In this document: positions 7,381 to 16,430 of the stretch, one piece after another
Position numbering within the stretch: the stretch's first letter is position 1
Layout of the letters: every line of letters begins with the position of its first letter
NCBI RefSeq assembly: GCF_018403225.1
Contig: NZ_BOSG01000001.1
Location: 1,302,001 to 1,366,000 of the forward strand
Direction: 5' to 3'
Length of the DNA stretch: 64,000 bases
DNA from: Paenibacillus sp. J23TS9
GTDB taxonomy: Bacteria > Bacillota > Bacilli > Paenibacillales > Paenibacillaceae
Program-made: the position numbers and the translations under genes
Notes under the pieces: generated by a model
The model's database searches: none
The model's input: only the letters and a program-made list of their open reading frames with translations
What the model was told of the DNA's origin: nothing

Positions 7381-8757
7381 TTACTTCATTAAGAATGGGA
7401 TAATTGAATCCATCTGTATCCCACGGGATGCTTTTAACAAAATCACATCATTTTTCTTAATTGCTTGTTTTAGTGCATTTGCTAACCCCATTTTATCTTT
7501 AAATGTATTTACAGCACCTGTTGGATATCTCTTTATTGCTTCTGATGCAATATGGTAACTGAGATCACCGAATGTATAAATATAGTTTATTTTATCCGGG
7601 TCAAGGTTTTTACCAATTTCTCGGTGGAACTCTTCTTCATGATGACCAAGCTCAAGCATATCACCAATGACCAAGTGTTTATCATTATAACCCGTCAGTT
7701 CTTGAAAAGTCTTAATTGCAGCATTTACCGAATCCGGACTAGCATTCCATGCATCATTAATTATGGTAAATCCCGATGGTGAAATGATCTTCTCCAATCT
7801 CATATCAGGCAATTTTAAATGAAGAAATCCTTCATTTATTTCTGCAGATTTTAAACCCAACCTTAGAGCAATAGCAATTGTAGCAAGTGCATTATTAATA
7901 TTATGGTCACCAAGAAGTGGGAGGTAATAAATGTCGTTAGCGACAGAGAATTGGGAACCATCGGAATTAGTTATTGCATTCTCGACGCTCACATCATTAG
8001 AATTCCCCTGACCAAAACTAATGGTTTCTAATGAGCTATTTTTTTTAATTTTGAAGAGTTCTTTAGTCAATAATGGCTCATCACCGTTGAAAACAAAACA
8101 TCCACCATTCTTTAGACCAGTAAGGATTTCCAATTTTGCTGCTGCTATTGCTTCTCTTGAGCCGAGGCTTAATAGATGTGAAACGCCAATCATTGTAATT
8201 ACCGCTATGTCAGGGTTGGTAATACGAGAAAGTTGCTCAATCTGCCCTCTTTCACTCATCCCCATCTCAATTATTGCAATTTCATCTTCTTTTTTTATCC
8301 CTAATACCGTTAATGGAACACCTACTTGACTATTTAAATTTCCTTCTGTTTTATAAACTCGAAATTTTGTCTGTAAAACAGAATTTAACATCTCTTTTGT
8401 AGTTGATTTACCATTACTACCCGTAACACCAATAACTTTGACTTGTAATTCTCGTCGATATTGTGCCGCTAATTTTTGAAAAGCTTCTAAGCAATCATCT
8501 ACATAAATTAACGGTAGATGATCTGGAGGATTAGGGTGATCCTTTTGCCAAAAGGACGCAATTGCTCCTTTAGATATTGCTTCATTAACATAATTATGTC
8601 CATCTAACTCTCTTATAATGGGGACAAATAAATTACCAGGCTTTACCGTTCTGGAGTCAATAGACACTCCTTGAATCAAAAATCCCTTAAACTCCAAAGA
8701 TAACCCATCGCCTTCAGACATTCGTTCAATAACTTTGAGTTCATGAGTAATCATCAT
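7381..8757 (-). CDS. murF: UDP-N-acetylmuramoyl-tripeptide--D-alanyl-D-alanine ligase (extra MurF)
   Basis: About 458 residues. Mur-ligase signatures: SIDSRTVKPGNLFVPI (N-terminal uridine-binding domain), the ATP loop VIGVTGSNGKSTTKEM, EMGMSERGQIE, GDHNINNALATIA, NDAWNASPDSV and the C-terminal GDMLELG. MurF adds D-Ala-D-Ala to UDP-MurNAc-tripeptide in the cytoplasm, the last cytosolic peptide step of peptidoglycan synthesis. It stands alone, outside any mur/ddl cluster, between two cassette boundaries, so it is probably an accessory second copy. Start at 8757 or 8754, both behind a G-rich ribosome binding site. A role in tolerance to cell-wall inhibitors is inference. Confidence 0.88.
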   Translation of the reverse strand: MMITHELKVIERMSEGDGLSLEFKGFLIQGVSIDSRTVKPGNLFVPIIRELDGHNYVNEAISKGAIASFWQKDHPNPPDHLPLIYVDDCLEAFQKLAAQYRRELQVKVIGVTGSNGKSTTKEMLNSVLQTKFRVYKTEGNLNSQVGVPLTVLGIKKEDEIAIIEMGMSERGQIEQLSRITNPDIAVITMIGVSHLLSLGSREAIAAAKLEILTGLKNGGCFVFNGDEPLLTKELFKIKKNSSLETISFGQGNSNDVSVENAITNSDGSQFSVANDIYYLPLLGDHNINNALATIAIALRLGLKSAEINEGFLHLKLPDMRLEKIISPSGFTIINDAWNASPDSVNAAIKTFQELTGYNDKHLVIGDMLELGHHEEEFHREIGKNLDPDKINYIYTFGDLSYHIASEAIKRYPTGAVNTFKDKMGLANALKQAIKKNDVILLKASRGIQMDSIIPFLMK

Positions 8758-9009
8758 TGCCCCCCCAATTAAATTCAATTTTTAAATCAGTGCTTTAACC
8801 CTAACAGAACTGCCTTAATCTTGATAATGCCACGTGTAAGAAGAGATCAAAAGATCCATCACTATGGTTTTTTTGTTAATGTGTGGTTTTTAATCAACGA
8901 TCCTCCCTTTAGTTGTGAAAATTCTGCCCGGTCATTTCTATACGATGACCTCCATGTATTTAGTAAGGATTCCCAACACCTTGATGTTCTAACACATACA
9001 CTCTGTTGC

Positions 9010-9196
9010 GCTAACCTGCCCGTTAGCTTAATAAATAGCTGTAATATTCAGTTAGATATTTATCTAATCGGTAATCGGAACATGTTCTTGTCCTAGACTC
9101 GAGACAAGAACTTGTACCGATAAAACAAAAAAGCCGCTTAAATAGCGACTTTCAATGGGACCATGTTCTTGTCCCCCGACATTAGTTTAGTGTCAT
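9010..9196 (-). repeat. cassette boundary module holding repeat A2
   Basis: M1 core GCTAACCTGCCCGTTAGC (9010-9027, itself an inverted repeat GCTAAC/GTTAGC) and a core remnant CATTAGTTTAGTGTCAT (9180-9196). Repeat A2 occupies the space between them. Confidence 0.5.
9051..9181 (+). mobile_element. repeat family A, copy A2
   Basis: Left end TTATCTAATCGGTAATCGG, unit CATGTTCTTGTCC, inverted unit, hairpin GCCGCTTAAATAGCGAC after an A-run, right end ATGTTCTTGTCCCCCGACA. It lacks one of the two left units found in A1. Confidence 0.75.
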
Positions 9197-9275
9197 ACAT
9201 TATATAGCTCTATTTTCACTTTGTTTTTTTATAAGTTCCTGTATCCCCGACAATTCACCTACTTGACCTCACTTA

Positions 9276-9393
9276 CTACAAATCCGACAGTTCTACTTTT
9301 AAAACATCTGGAGATCCATCTGATATTTCCTTGATAATGGGTTTGCGAGACAAATCTAATAACACCGTTCGTTTCACAGATGTTCTCACACGA
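9276..9393 (-). pseudogene. 3' fragment of an unidentified gene
   Basis: An open minus-strand frame reads VRTSVKRTVLLDLSRKPIIK and continues to a TAG at 9276. It is coding-like in composition but has no start codon or ribosome binding site; it begins directly after the terminator of the next gene. No family recognised. Confidence 0.3.
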
Positions 9394-9425
9394 AAAAAAC
9401 AAGGAGAGTTTTAAAGGACTCTCCC
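9392..9425 (-). terminator. terminator after stalk-domain pseudogene
   Basis: GGAGAGT...ACTCTCC stem; on the minus strand it is followed by CTTGTTTTTTT. Confidence 0.7.
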
Positions 9426-9434
9426 ATCTTCAAA

Positions 9435-9806
9435 TTAAGTTGTAATATTGAGTGAGTTACTGCTCGAGTTATATTCAATCCCTGCTCCTAGTCCCCTAGC
9501 AAAAACCTGCGCTGGAACATATGTAACACCAATTAATCACTTTAGTAGCTGTACTAGCTGTTTCTGATACACCATTGTAGAATAACGTTTTGCTTCCAAT
9601 TGTTAAAGTAACTTTGCGACTCATTTTAGTGACCCCAATTGTTCCACTATCTTTGTCGTAAGTGATTGTCGCTCCCAAACCTTCAGCAATCTCTCGCAGA
9701 GGAACAAGGTTTGTGTTTTGGTATATTACCGGCGCACTATTAAAGCTGATCTTTTGACCGTTAATATACACCTTAAGGCCAGAAGCTAGCACCTTGGTAT
9801 TAGCAA
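9435..9806 (-). pseudogene. stalk-domain (copper amine oxidase N-terminal-like) protein, truncated and frameshifted
   Basis: The frame has no ATG start; it opens just inside the upstream boundary module and reads LASGLKVYINGQKISFNSAP, NLVPLREIAEGLGATITYD and TIGVTKMSRKVTLTIGSK, the stalk-domain pattern. After ATKVIN an extra base shifts the frame; in the shifted frame the natural end GVTYVPAQVFARGLGAGIEY runs on to TAA at 9435. The signal peptide is missing, so the 5' end was lost at the boundary. These domains occur in secreted proteins of Paenibacillus. Clearly a pseudogene unless the base is a sequencing error. Confidence 0.7.
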
Positions 9807-9815
9807 TAAAAGTCT

Positions 9816-9903
9816 TATGTTTTAGCTAAATAAAATGAGCAGACTGTTGTAGTCTGCTCAACATTAAGTTTTATTCAACTATCGTTTCCCGTTAGTTTAA
9901 CGA
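9816..9903 (-). repeat. cassette boundary module with terminator hairpin
   Basis: M1-like GTTTTAGCTAAATAAAA (9819-9835), hairpin GAGCAGACT/AGTCTGCTC (9837-9859; T-rich downstream on the minus strand), and M2 CAACTATCGTTTCCCGTTAG (9876-9895). Same layout as 44683-44776. Confidence 0.65.
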
Positions 9904-10067
9904 ACGCCCGTCACTGCTATCAGGCTAAAACAAACTTTGTGAAATTCATAATTCGTTTAACGGATTTCCCCCACCTGCTATCTGCGGTTTGAACAAAGCT
10001 GAATTAAAGCGATGGCCTCCGTTTTACAGATTTGTACGAGCTCGCTCTGTCGACGCGGTGCTGAGCT

Positions 10068-10667
10068 TTAATTGCGAGCACTGACGCTATTCCATGTGAC
10101 TTCGATCAGACGTTTTATTTCTTCGTCCGAGAGAGTAAACTTGCCATGCAGATATGCTTTTACTACGTATACGAAAGAGCCGTAATGCATTTGAGCCATA
10201 AACGACGGATCCATCTCAATGATCAGCTTTTCCTGAATCGCCTGCGCATACAGCTTTTTCAAAGGACCGCACCATCCGCCTTCATACGCCTCTTTTTTGA
10301 CGTCGTCGTAAATGTACGGCGAGAAAGAATATTGTTCAATAAATCGAAATCCTTGAGGATATTCAAGAGACAGTCGAATCAAATTCTCCCAAGCACGCTC
10401 TATGCGGACTCTTATGGGTTCATCGGAGTAAAAACCCTCAAGAACTTTTTCTCCATTAAACGTTACGATCGCTTTGTAAAGTTCATTAATAATCGATTCT
10501 TTGCTATCGAAATAGTGGTAGATGCTCCCTGTTGAAACACCTGATTCTTTGGCAATCAAAGACATGGAAGTCGCCTGAAGCTCCTTCTCGATAATGAGGG
10601 ACAATGTAGTCTCCAGAACCGCCTTCTGGACTTTATGATATTTATCGAACACCTTACTTGCCTCCAA
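10068..10667 (-). CDS. TetR family transcriptional regulator
   Basis: 199 residues. N-terminal helix-turn-helix: AVLETTLSLIIEKELQATSM then IAKESGVSTGSIYHYFDSKE; the C-terminal ligand domain carries YPQGFRFIEQYSFSPYIYDD. It is about as long as usual and very similar to the intact paralog at 18327 and to the two N-terminal fragments at 13762 and 17816. A divergent palindromic element just upstream (10690-10712) is its likely operator, implying autoregulation and control of the neighbouring SDR/hydrolase/MFS genes. Ligand unknown, probably a small hydrophobic compound. Confidence 0.88.
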   Translation of the reverse strand: MEASKVFDKYHKVQKAVLETTLSLIIEKELQATSMSLIAKESGVSTGSIYHYFDSKESIINELYKAIVTFNGEKVLEGFYSDEPIRVRIERAWENLIRLSLEYPQGFRFIEQYSFSPYIYDDVKKEAYEGGWCGPLKKLYAQAIQEKLIIEMDPSFMAQMHYGSFVYVVKAYLHGKFTLSDEEIKRLIEVTWNSVSARN

Positions 10668-10689
10668 TACAAAATGATAATCCGCACTA

Positions 10690-10712
10690 TAAAACGAATA
10701 TTCATTCTATTT
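10690..10712. promoter_or_regulatory. putative TetR operator O1
   Basis: CGAATATTCATTC dyad 20 bp upstream of the tetR start; it resembles the elements at 12181, 17909, 18268 and 18949. Confidence 0.45.
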
Positions 10713-10750
10713 TAGGCATTGATTATTGTATTTGTCAATTATAGTGGACG

Positions 10751-11565
10751 TTACATATATTTCTTAGCCATTGTTTCCAAATATTCTTCGATCGGCACGG
10801 AGTTTCTAAGAGCCATTAATTCGTTACCCGCTGCTCCGATGACGGTACGGAATTTCTTGCTTTCTCCCGTTGCCAGAGCGGAAATGGCATCAACGATAAT
10901 TTGAGGATCATCCAAAATGCCGCTGGTTTCCGTGGGATTCATTAAATTTTGCACTTTCGTCATCAGATCATCGTAATCTTTAATGTTTTCATCTCGGTTC
11001 CATATAGTACTTTCCTTAAACTTATTTCCTGTAGAGCCGCCCTGCTCTATCAATCTAAGCTCGATATTCAACGGCTTCAATTCATAATACAGACCTTCCG
11101 TCAACCCTTCCAAAGCAAATTTGGACATGTTATAAAGCGATCCAAGCGGAACCGCTGTCGTGATCCCCATGAAAGAGCTGATATTGATAAACATGCCTCC
11201 GCCATTGGCTCTGAAATGTGGTAAAAACTTACGAATGACATTGATTGGTCCCCGAGTATTAACTGCGAACTGCCAGTCGATCGCTTCCTCTTTAGCCAAT
11301 TCCAACGGACCGTAAGTACCCATACCGGCATTATTGACGACGACGTCAATAATGCCGGTATGGCTTGATCCAATGCTGTTTGAACTTGCTCCACCTTTGT
11401 GACGTCCAGTTTGAAAATTTTAATGTTGTCATATGCCGTCAGTTCCGTTTCTTTCTCAGGCGTACGCATGGTGGCTGCTACGTTCCAGCCCATTTGAGCA
11501 AAACGAATCGCCGTTAGTTTGCCCAATCCAGAACTTGTTCCTGTGATAAATACTGTTTTACTCAT
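10751..11565 (-). pseudogene. short-chain dehydrogenase/reductase, single frameshift
   Basis: The ATG at 11565 follows GGAGG. The first part has the NAD(P)-binding TGTSSGLGK motif; one base is missing after QTALDQAI, and the shifted frame gives VVVNNAGMGTYGPLE, then active-site YNMSK and a normal C-terminus to TAA at 10751. Together they make about 270 residues, a full classical SDR. It lies 84 bp upstream of the TetR gene and on the same strand. Broken as read; a sequencing error at about 11345 would restore it. Substrate unknown. Confidence 0.75.
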
Positions 11566-11646
11566 ACTAAAAACCTCCAGTTTAAATTGGCATGCAAATA
11601 TAAATAGATCGGATCGAACATTCATTTTAATTAGATTATCTATCTG

Positions 11647-12175
11647 TCAAATGGAACTATGAACCGGGATGGCAGAATTTTCGGCAGTTATTCGATCATG
11701 GGACGGCATCCATGGATAATGATTCGCATTTGTATACATCCGAATCGTCATCTCAATACTGTTGCTGAACCTGAAAATTGATGCCATAGTCAAAAGCTCA
11801 TCCTTGGTGTACTTGGCTTCGATGTTGTAGCCCGTATCATCGCCCCACTTCAACCAACGCGTCATGATCCAAGCAATAAGTCCGAATGGAGAGTCGTTAA
11901 GCCCATATGAGATCGTCGCAGAGTTAAGCATGTGAACGGCCACATGAGATACATAAGTACGTTGGAAGTGAAGAATTCCATAACGAATATCATCAGGTAC
12001 GTCAGCCGGCACTTTAAATCCGTCGGTTAGGTCCCATGGTCTTTCGCCTTGGAAAAGATTGAGCAGAATCGCATGGCCCAGAGATGAATACCGTAGAGGC
12101 AATCCGCGTATTTGTGACCCAGTTGACCTGTAATTAGAGCGCCATAATCGGAACCACTGGCTGCATATTTTTTAA
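11647..12175 (-). pseudogene. epoxide hydrolase fragment (paralog of 15212-16429)
   Basis: Reads KYAASGSDYGALITGQLGHK, shifts frame near 12075, and then ERPWDLTDGFKVPAD, LNSATISYGLNDSPFGLIAW and SNSIEMTIRMYTNANHYPWM. The matching stretch of the intact gene runs from its nucleophile region to PSHDR; both ends are missing here. The N-terminal EHN domain and the C-terminal catalytic His region are deleted. A dead copy in the decayed duplicated cluster. Confidence 0.75.
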
Positions 12176-12180
12176 GATTA

Positions 12181-12200
12181 TAGATCGAACGATCATTCTA
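12181..12200. promoter_or_regulatory. putative TetR operator O2
   Basis: TAGATCGAACGATCATTCTA, an imperfect palindrome nearly identical to O5 at 18949, beside the epoxide hydrolase fragment. Confidence 0.5.
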
Positions 12201-12347
12201 AAGCGTACCTTGTTATCTGTCAATTGGTTAGAAAAATCTCACGGAAAATGCGAACGACACGCTTCCCTACATCCGTTAGCATGGCCCCTGGCGTCATCTT
12301 GAATAACTGGATCTAGCTTTGACCGTCCTCCGGGCCGCAGCTCCGCT

Positions 12348-12965
12348 TTACGGGAGTGGATAGTGGCTGGTGTCACCATGCAGGACAATCTTGGCCGTTT
12401 TCCCCGAGATGTCGACTCTCGACAGACTGGCAGGTTGGATTTCGGTCGATTTCCATAGTTGCTTCAAGTCAGTTCCCTGATAATGCGCCATGAGCAGCTT
12501 AATGACAATGGTATGAGTAACTATCAGCAACGACTCCCCGGAGTGTTTCCGAATGATCTCATTGAGCAGGTTCAAAGCTCTCGTTCGCACTTGTGCATAC
12601 GTCTCGCTATTTGCGATCGCGAACTCCTCCGGGTTATTCCAGAAACGATCCCATTGCTCGGGGTAATGGGTTTGAACCTCCGAATGAACTTGTCCCTCCC
12701 ATATCCCGAATCTCATCTCCATAAGCGATTCGGATGCTATCAGGGGAATTTCCCTCTCTCCTCGCAGGATCTCTGTGGTTCGCATCGCCCGGGGACTCGG
12801 ACTTGCGTAAATCACGTCTATATGCACTGTATCCAAGACGGCTTTTAAGCTCTCAGCCTGGTGTACGCCTAGCTCCGTTAAGGGGGAGTCCATTTCCCCC
12901 TGCATGCGATGGACGACATTCCATTCCGTCTCTCCATGGCGCGTCAAGTATAATCTCGTGCTCAT
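12348..12965 (-). CDS. histidine phosphatase family (phosphoglycerate-mutase-like)
   Basis: About 205 residues from ATG 12965 (GGGAGG upstream). The catalytic RHGETEWN motif is at the N-terminus, followed by SPSPRAMRTTEI, the acid LMEMRFGIWEGQ and the second histidine LLIVTHTIVIKLL. This is the branch-1 histidine phosphatase fold; such proteins dephosphorylate small metabolites such as alpha-ribazole phosphate or sugar phosphates. It stands alone between remnants of the TetR cluster. Fold certain, substrate not. Confidence 0.88.
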   Translation of the reverse strand: MSTRLYLTRHGETEWNVVHRMQGEMDSPLTELGVHQAESLKAVLDTVHIDVIYASPSPRAMRTTEILRGEREIPLIASESLMEMRFGIWEGQVHSEVQTHYPEQWDRFWNNPEEFAIANSETYAQVRTRALNLLNEIIRKHSGESLLIVTHTIVIKLLMAHYQGTDLKQLWKSTEIQPASLSRVDISGKTAKIVLHGDTSHYPLP

Positions 12966-13051
12966 GAGCAAAACCTCCCTAATTTCATAATCATTAGCCG
13001 ATCGGGTCTCCCTTTACAACCTATACGGTTGAACCATAGACGTGTTCAGCG

Positions 13052-13705
13052 TTATTCGTTGGTCATTTGGTTAAAACTTGTTACTTCATCCACCGACAGG
13101 CGGACGGTAGGATGACCCTGTTTTACCGCCTTGCCAATGGCAATCAGAATAATTGGTAGATAACGGTCGCTGATGCCAAATGTCTCCTTGAAATTATCAA
13201 CATCGTAACCGCCCATTGGTACCGTGTCCAGTCCGCGTGCTCGCGCTGCTAACATCAATGCCATGGAAACGAGGCCGGCATCCGTCGAAACGATCTTCGT
13301 TCTCATTTCGGAAGGAATTGCAGGATGTTTGGCGGTGATACGTTCCACGAACAATTTAGCTCTATCTTCTGGCATGAAGCCTGCTTCAAATGCGCGACCG
13401 TATATCGTCTTAGCCTGCTTGTAATACTCCAGATTTGCAAGCACCGCAATAACGGCGGAAGCGTCGGCCACCTGCTGTTGATTGTTTGCGATAGGCAGCA
13501 GTTTCAATTTCAGCTTTTCGTCATCAATTACAAGGAAACGCCAAGGCTGAAGATTGCCCCAAGACGGCGCAAGAATGGCTTCCCCCAGTAGAGCTTTCAT
13601 TTCCTCGCGGGATATCTTGAAGTTTGGATCATATGCTCGCACGGATCGGCGCCCGTGGATGACCGCGGAAAATGATTGATCGTGTGTATCCGCTCCAATC
13701 GACAC
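13052..13705 (-). CDS. nitroreductase family FMN oxidoreductase
   Basis: About 217 residues from GTG 13705, which has a GAGGAGG site; the longer frame from ATG 13765 would place that ribosome binding site inside the gene. Signatures: GRRSVRAYDPNFKISREEM, LAPSWGNLQPWRFLV (FMN-phosphate and active-site loop), and the C-terminal PMGGYD and LPIILIAIGKA. These dimeric enzymes use NAD(P)H and FMN to reduce nitro, quinone or enone groups. The frame overlaps a TetR N-terminal remnant upstream, suggesting it once followed its own regulator. Substrate unknown. Confidence 0.88.
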   Translation of the reverse strand: MSIGADTHDQSFSAVIHGRRSVRAYDPNFKISREEMKALLGEAILAPSWGNLQPWRFLVIDDEKLKLKLLPIANNQQQVADASAVIAVLANLEYYKQAKTIYGRAFEAGFMPEDRAKLFVERITAKHPAIPSEMRTKIVSTDAGLVSMALMLAARARGLDTVPMGGYDVDNFKETFGISDRYLPIILIAIGKAVKQGHPTVRLSVDEVTSFNQMTNE

Positions 13706-13761
13706 CGTAATCTCCTCCTCTTTATCGCGTTCCAGCAAGTGAGAATCACTTGGTCGCGATG

Positions 13762-13869
13762 TCATCTGTCAGTTAGCGACATGGACGTCATCTGCAGTCC
13801 CTTATTGATATTCAGCTGTAGCGTAGTTTCGAGAATGGCCTTCTGCACCGTAATGTAACATTCGACCAT
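13762..13869 (-). pseudogene. TetR N-terminal fragment
   Basis: Reads QKAILETTLQLNINKGLQMT then SMSLTDR and a stop, matching residues about 12-40 of the intact TetR paralogs. It lies directly upstream of the nitroreductase. Evidence that a further TetR copy stood here. Confidence 0.65.
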
Positions 13870-13959
13870 CAATCGCCCTTGCTATTGTCAACTCTAAAGC
13901 GTCCTGAAAACACTTCACATTTCATTTCTGTAATACAATTGGTTTTAACACATATTTCG

Positions 13960-15141
13960 TTAGCCTGGAGAATTACTATCGAGCTTCATTCTAATTATGG
14001 ATTTACTTACAGAATAAACGGAAACCAAAATAAATGCGATTCCAGTTATGATCCCAAGAGTCAAAAATGTTCCTCGAAGCGTTGAGATGCCAATTAGATG
14101 AATACCATTTAAAACGATTGGTGTAACGAACTGACCTAAATAAGTGAAAATAAGCAACATTGAAATTCCCGAAGTAAGTCGACTCTTTGGCGTTGCCTCC
14201 ATGATGCTCCCCATGAGCATTGGATAAACTATCCCAAACCCAAAACCAATTAATGAAACACTCAAAATCACCAAGCTCAGCAGATGAGTTACGCTGATCA
14301 TCACAAAAGAAACACTATATAGTAGTACTACAAGAGGAATAATGGCCTGTTTAAATCGTTCCGCCATAACTCTTACACACAAACCACCAATGAATATTGC
14401 CAATAAAGACACAGCTGTAACATAACCCGTTGCAGTCGCATTTCCGAATCCGTTATCAGCCATATAGACGGCGAGATTCGTTGGGATCGCATAATAAAGA
14501 ATGAGAATACCTAATGTACCTAACGAGACCCCGTATACTTTGGCAGGTAAGCGACTCGGCTTTTCTTGATTTGATTTCATAGTTAATCGTCCGGGCTTAT
14601 CTCGGGGGATAAATAACAGAACGAGAATCGCAAGTATAATTGCGTACGAATAAGTCAAGAAGACGCCTCTCCAGCCCAAAGCAGCTATATTTCCTCCGAG
14701 TGACAGGAAAAAAGCTCCGCCAAGGCCGCTGATCGCTTGTATCAAGCCGTTCATTTTGATGCGCTCATTCCCTTGAATATGTTCAGCAATCAGCGTATTC
14801 AACATTGTTGTTACAAGGCCTATGCTTATTCCTAGAACCGCGCGAAACACTAAAATGCCTGTTACCGAATGCATGAATGCCGGCCCTACTCCACCAATGA
14901 TATATAGGAGTAGTCCGAAGAGCAGAATCGTTTTTTTCGAAAAGTAAGTCGAAATGAAACGTACGGATAAAAGGGCCGGAACAACGAAAAATGATGCGAA
15001 GGTAACGATGAGCTGAACCAGAACAGGGCTTGCATCGGGAAAATCTACCCCTATCAGTTTAATAGCAGGCGCTGCTAGCAGAGGTGCTAAATTTGATGTC
15101 AGGGCAAGTGATAACAAGGCTATCTTAAAAGCATTTTTCAT
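13960..15141 (-). CDS. MFS transporter
   Basis: 393 residues with about 12 hydrophobic helices, the loop-2/3 region LSVRFISTYFSKKTILLFGL, the helix-4 motif FRAVLGISIGLV and a central hydrophilic loop (RDKPGRLTMKSN). This is a drug/metabolite exporter-type major facilitator. It sits between the nitroreductase and the epoxide hydrolase in a TetR-controlled detoxification-like cluster; an N-terminal remnant of a paralog is found at 17960-18062. Likely exports a small hydrophobic compound; substrate unknown. Confidence 0.88.
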   Translation of the reverse strand: MKNAFKIALLSLALTSNLAPLLAAPAIKLIGVDFPDASPVLVQLIVTFASFFVVPALLSVRFISTYFSKKTILLFGLLLYIIGGVGPAFMHSVTGILVFRAVLGISIGLVTTMLNTLIAEHIQGNERIKMNGLIQAISGLGGAFFLSLGGNIAALGWRGVFLTYSYAIILAILVLLFIPRDKPGRLTMKSNQEKPSRLPAKVYGVSLGTLGILILYYAIPTNLAVYMADNGFGNATATGYVTAVSLLAIFIGGLCVRVMAERFKQAIIPLVVLLYSVSFVMISVTHLLSLVILSVSLIGFGFGIVYPMLMGSIMEATPKSRLTSGISMLLIFTYLGQFVTPIVLNGIHLIGISTLRGTFLTLGIITGIAFILVSVYSVSKSIIRMKLDSNSPG

Positions 15142-15211
15142 GTATGTTTTCCTCTCCGCATAAAAAAGTTCATTGAAAGGACACAGCGGTACACGCCCAT
15201 TGCATCAGATT

Positions 15212-16429
15212 TCATTTTCTAAGTTTTTTGAACGTGGCACGAATATCTTCGATAATGGCATCCGGATTCTCCCACGCCATAAAATGTCCGCCTTTTTCAT
15301 GCGCATTCAAATATACATTGTTGAACCATTTGGACTCGTGACTGTTAAGGTAGGCTTGGACTCGTGTTTCCGTTGTAACCCCGGGAGGATTCTCGAATCC
15401 CAAGAACGTCATTCCGGTAGGAGCTTCGACAATTGGTTGACGATCATGAGAAGGCCGCCATGGATACCGGTTGGCGTTTGCATACATTCTCATCGTCATT
15501 TCGACACTGTTGCTGAACCAGTAGATCGAGACCATCGTCAAAATATCGTCTTTGGTATATAGGGTCTCTATGTCGCCATGCGTATCTCCCCACTTCAACC
15601 AGCGGGTCATAATCCAAGCGAGAAGCCCAACCGGTGAATCGTTAAGCCCGTAAGCCAGGGTTGTAGAGTCAAGCATGTGCACGGCCACATGAGAAGCAAA
15701 CCGACGTTGGAAAGCCAACATGCCATCGCGGATCTCGTCTGATACACCTGCCGGTACCCTATTTCCTTCAGTAACATCCCAAGGTCGTTCGCTTTGGAAC
15801 ATATTCAGGCGGAGTCCGCGTCCGAGATGAATGCCGTATAGAGAATCTGCGTATTTATGCCCTAACTGGCCTGTGACCAGCGATCCATAGTCCGAACCAG
15901 ATGCAGCATATTTGGCATGCCCCAACGTTTCCGTCATAAGTTTATGGAAGAGATCGGCGATCTTCCAGAAATTCATGTCCGGTCTTTTGAGTGGAGTGGA
16001 GAATCCAAAGCCGGGAAGTGAAGGAATGTAGACATCAAAAGCATCTGTGGGATCACCGCCGTAAGATGCAGGGTCGGTCAACGGATCGATTATTTTGCTC
16101 ATGTGCCAGAAGGTCCATGGCCATCCGTGGTTAATGATGAGCGGAATCGGGTTTGGTCCCTTACCTGGCTTATGCATAAAGTGAATTGGCACGTCTTCCA
16201 CTTCGACACGATAATGATTGTATGCATTGATGCGTTCTTCCGCTTTTCGCCAATCAAACTGATGAATCCAATAATCAACGAGTTCGCGCATATAGGCGGC
16301 ATTCACACCATAGAAATTATCCTCGTTTCCAGGATTCGCAGGCAGGCGCGCAGCTTTCACACGATTAATGAGATCCGTAAGGTCTTCATCCGTTACGTTT
16401 ATTTTGAATTGATATTGGTCAATGGACAT
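15212..16429 (-). CDS. epoxide hydrolase (EHN domain plus alpha/beta hydrolase)
   Basis: About 405 residues from ATG 16429. The N-terminal EHN domain has FKINVTDEDLTDLINRVKAA and WRKAEERINAYNHYRVEVED; then the hydrolase core: oxyanion-hole HGWPWTFWHM, YIPSLPGFGFS, the nucleophile elbow SGSDYGS (Asp), and a C-terminal GGHF histidine. This is the microsomal/juvenile-hormone type that opens epoxides to diols. It overlaps or abuts the SnoaL gene by 1-2 bp, so the two are coupled. Two broken copies lie at 11647 and 18085. Confidence 0.92.
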   Translation of the reverse strand: MSIDQYQFKINVTDEDLTDLINRVKAARLPANPGNEDNFYGVNAAYMRELVDYWIHQFDWRKAEERINAYNHYRVEVEDVPIHFMHKPGKGPNPIPLIINHGWPWTFWHMSKIIDPLTDPASYGGDPTDAFDVYIPSLPGFGFSTPLKRPDMNFWKIADLFHKLMTETLGHAKYAASGSDYGSLVTGQLGHKYADSLYGIHLGRGLRLNMFQSERPWDVTEGNRVPAGVSDEIRDGMLAFQRRFASHVAVHMLDSTTLAYGLNDSPVGLLAWIMTRWLKWGDTHGDIETLYTKDDILTMVSIYWFSNSVEMTMRMYANANRYPWRPSHDRQPIVEAPTGMTFLGFENPPGVTTETRVQAYLNSHESKWFNNVYLNAHEKGGHFMAWENPDAIIEDIRATFKKLRK

Positions 16430-16430
16430 G

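Noticed and set aside
13706..13765. Longer start for the nitroreductase
   Set aside because: The upstream extension contains a TetR-fragment overlap and the strong ribosome binding site for the GTG at 13705.
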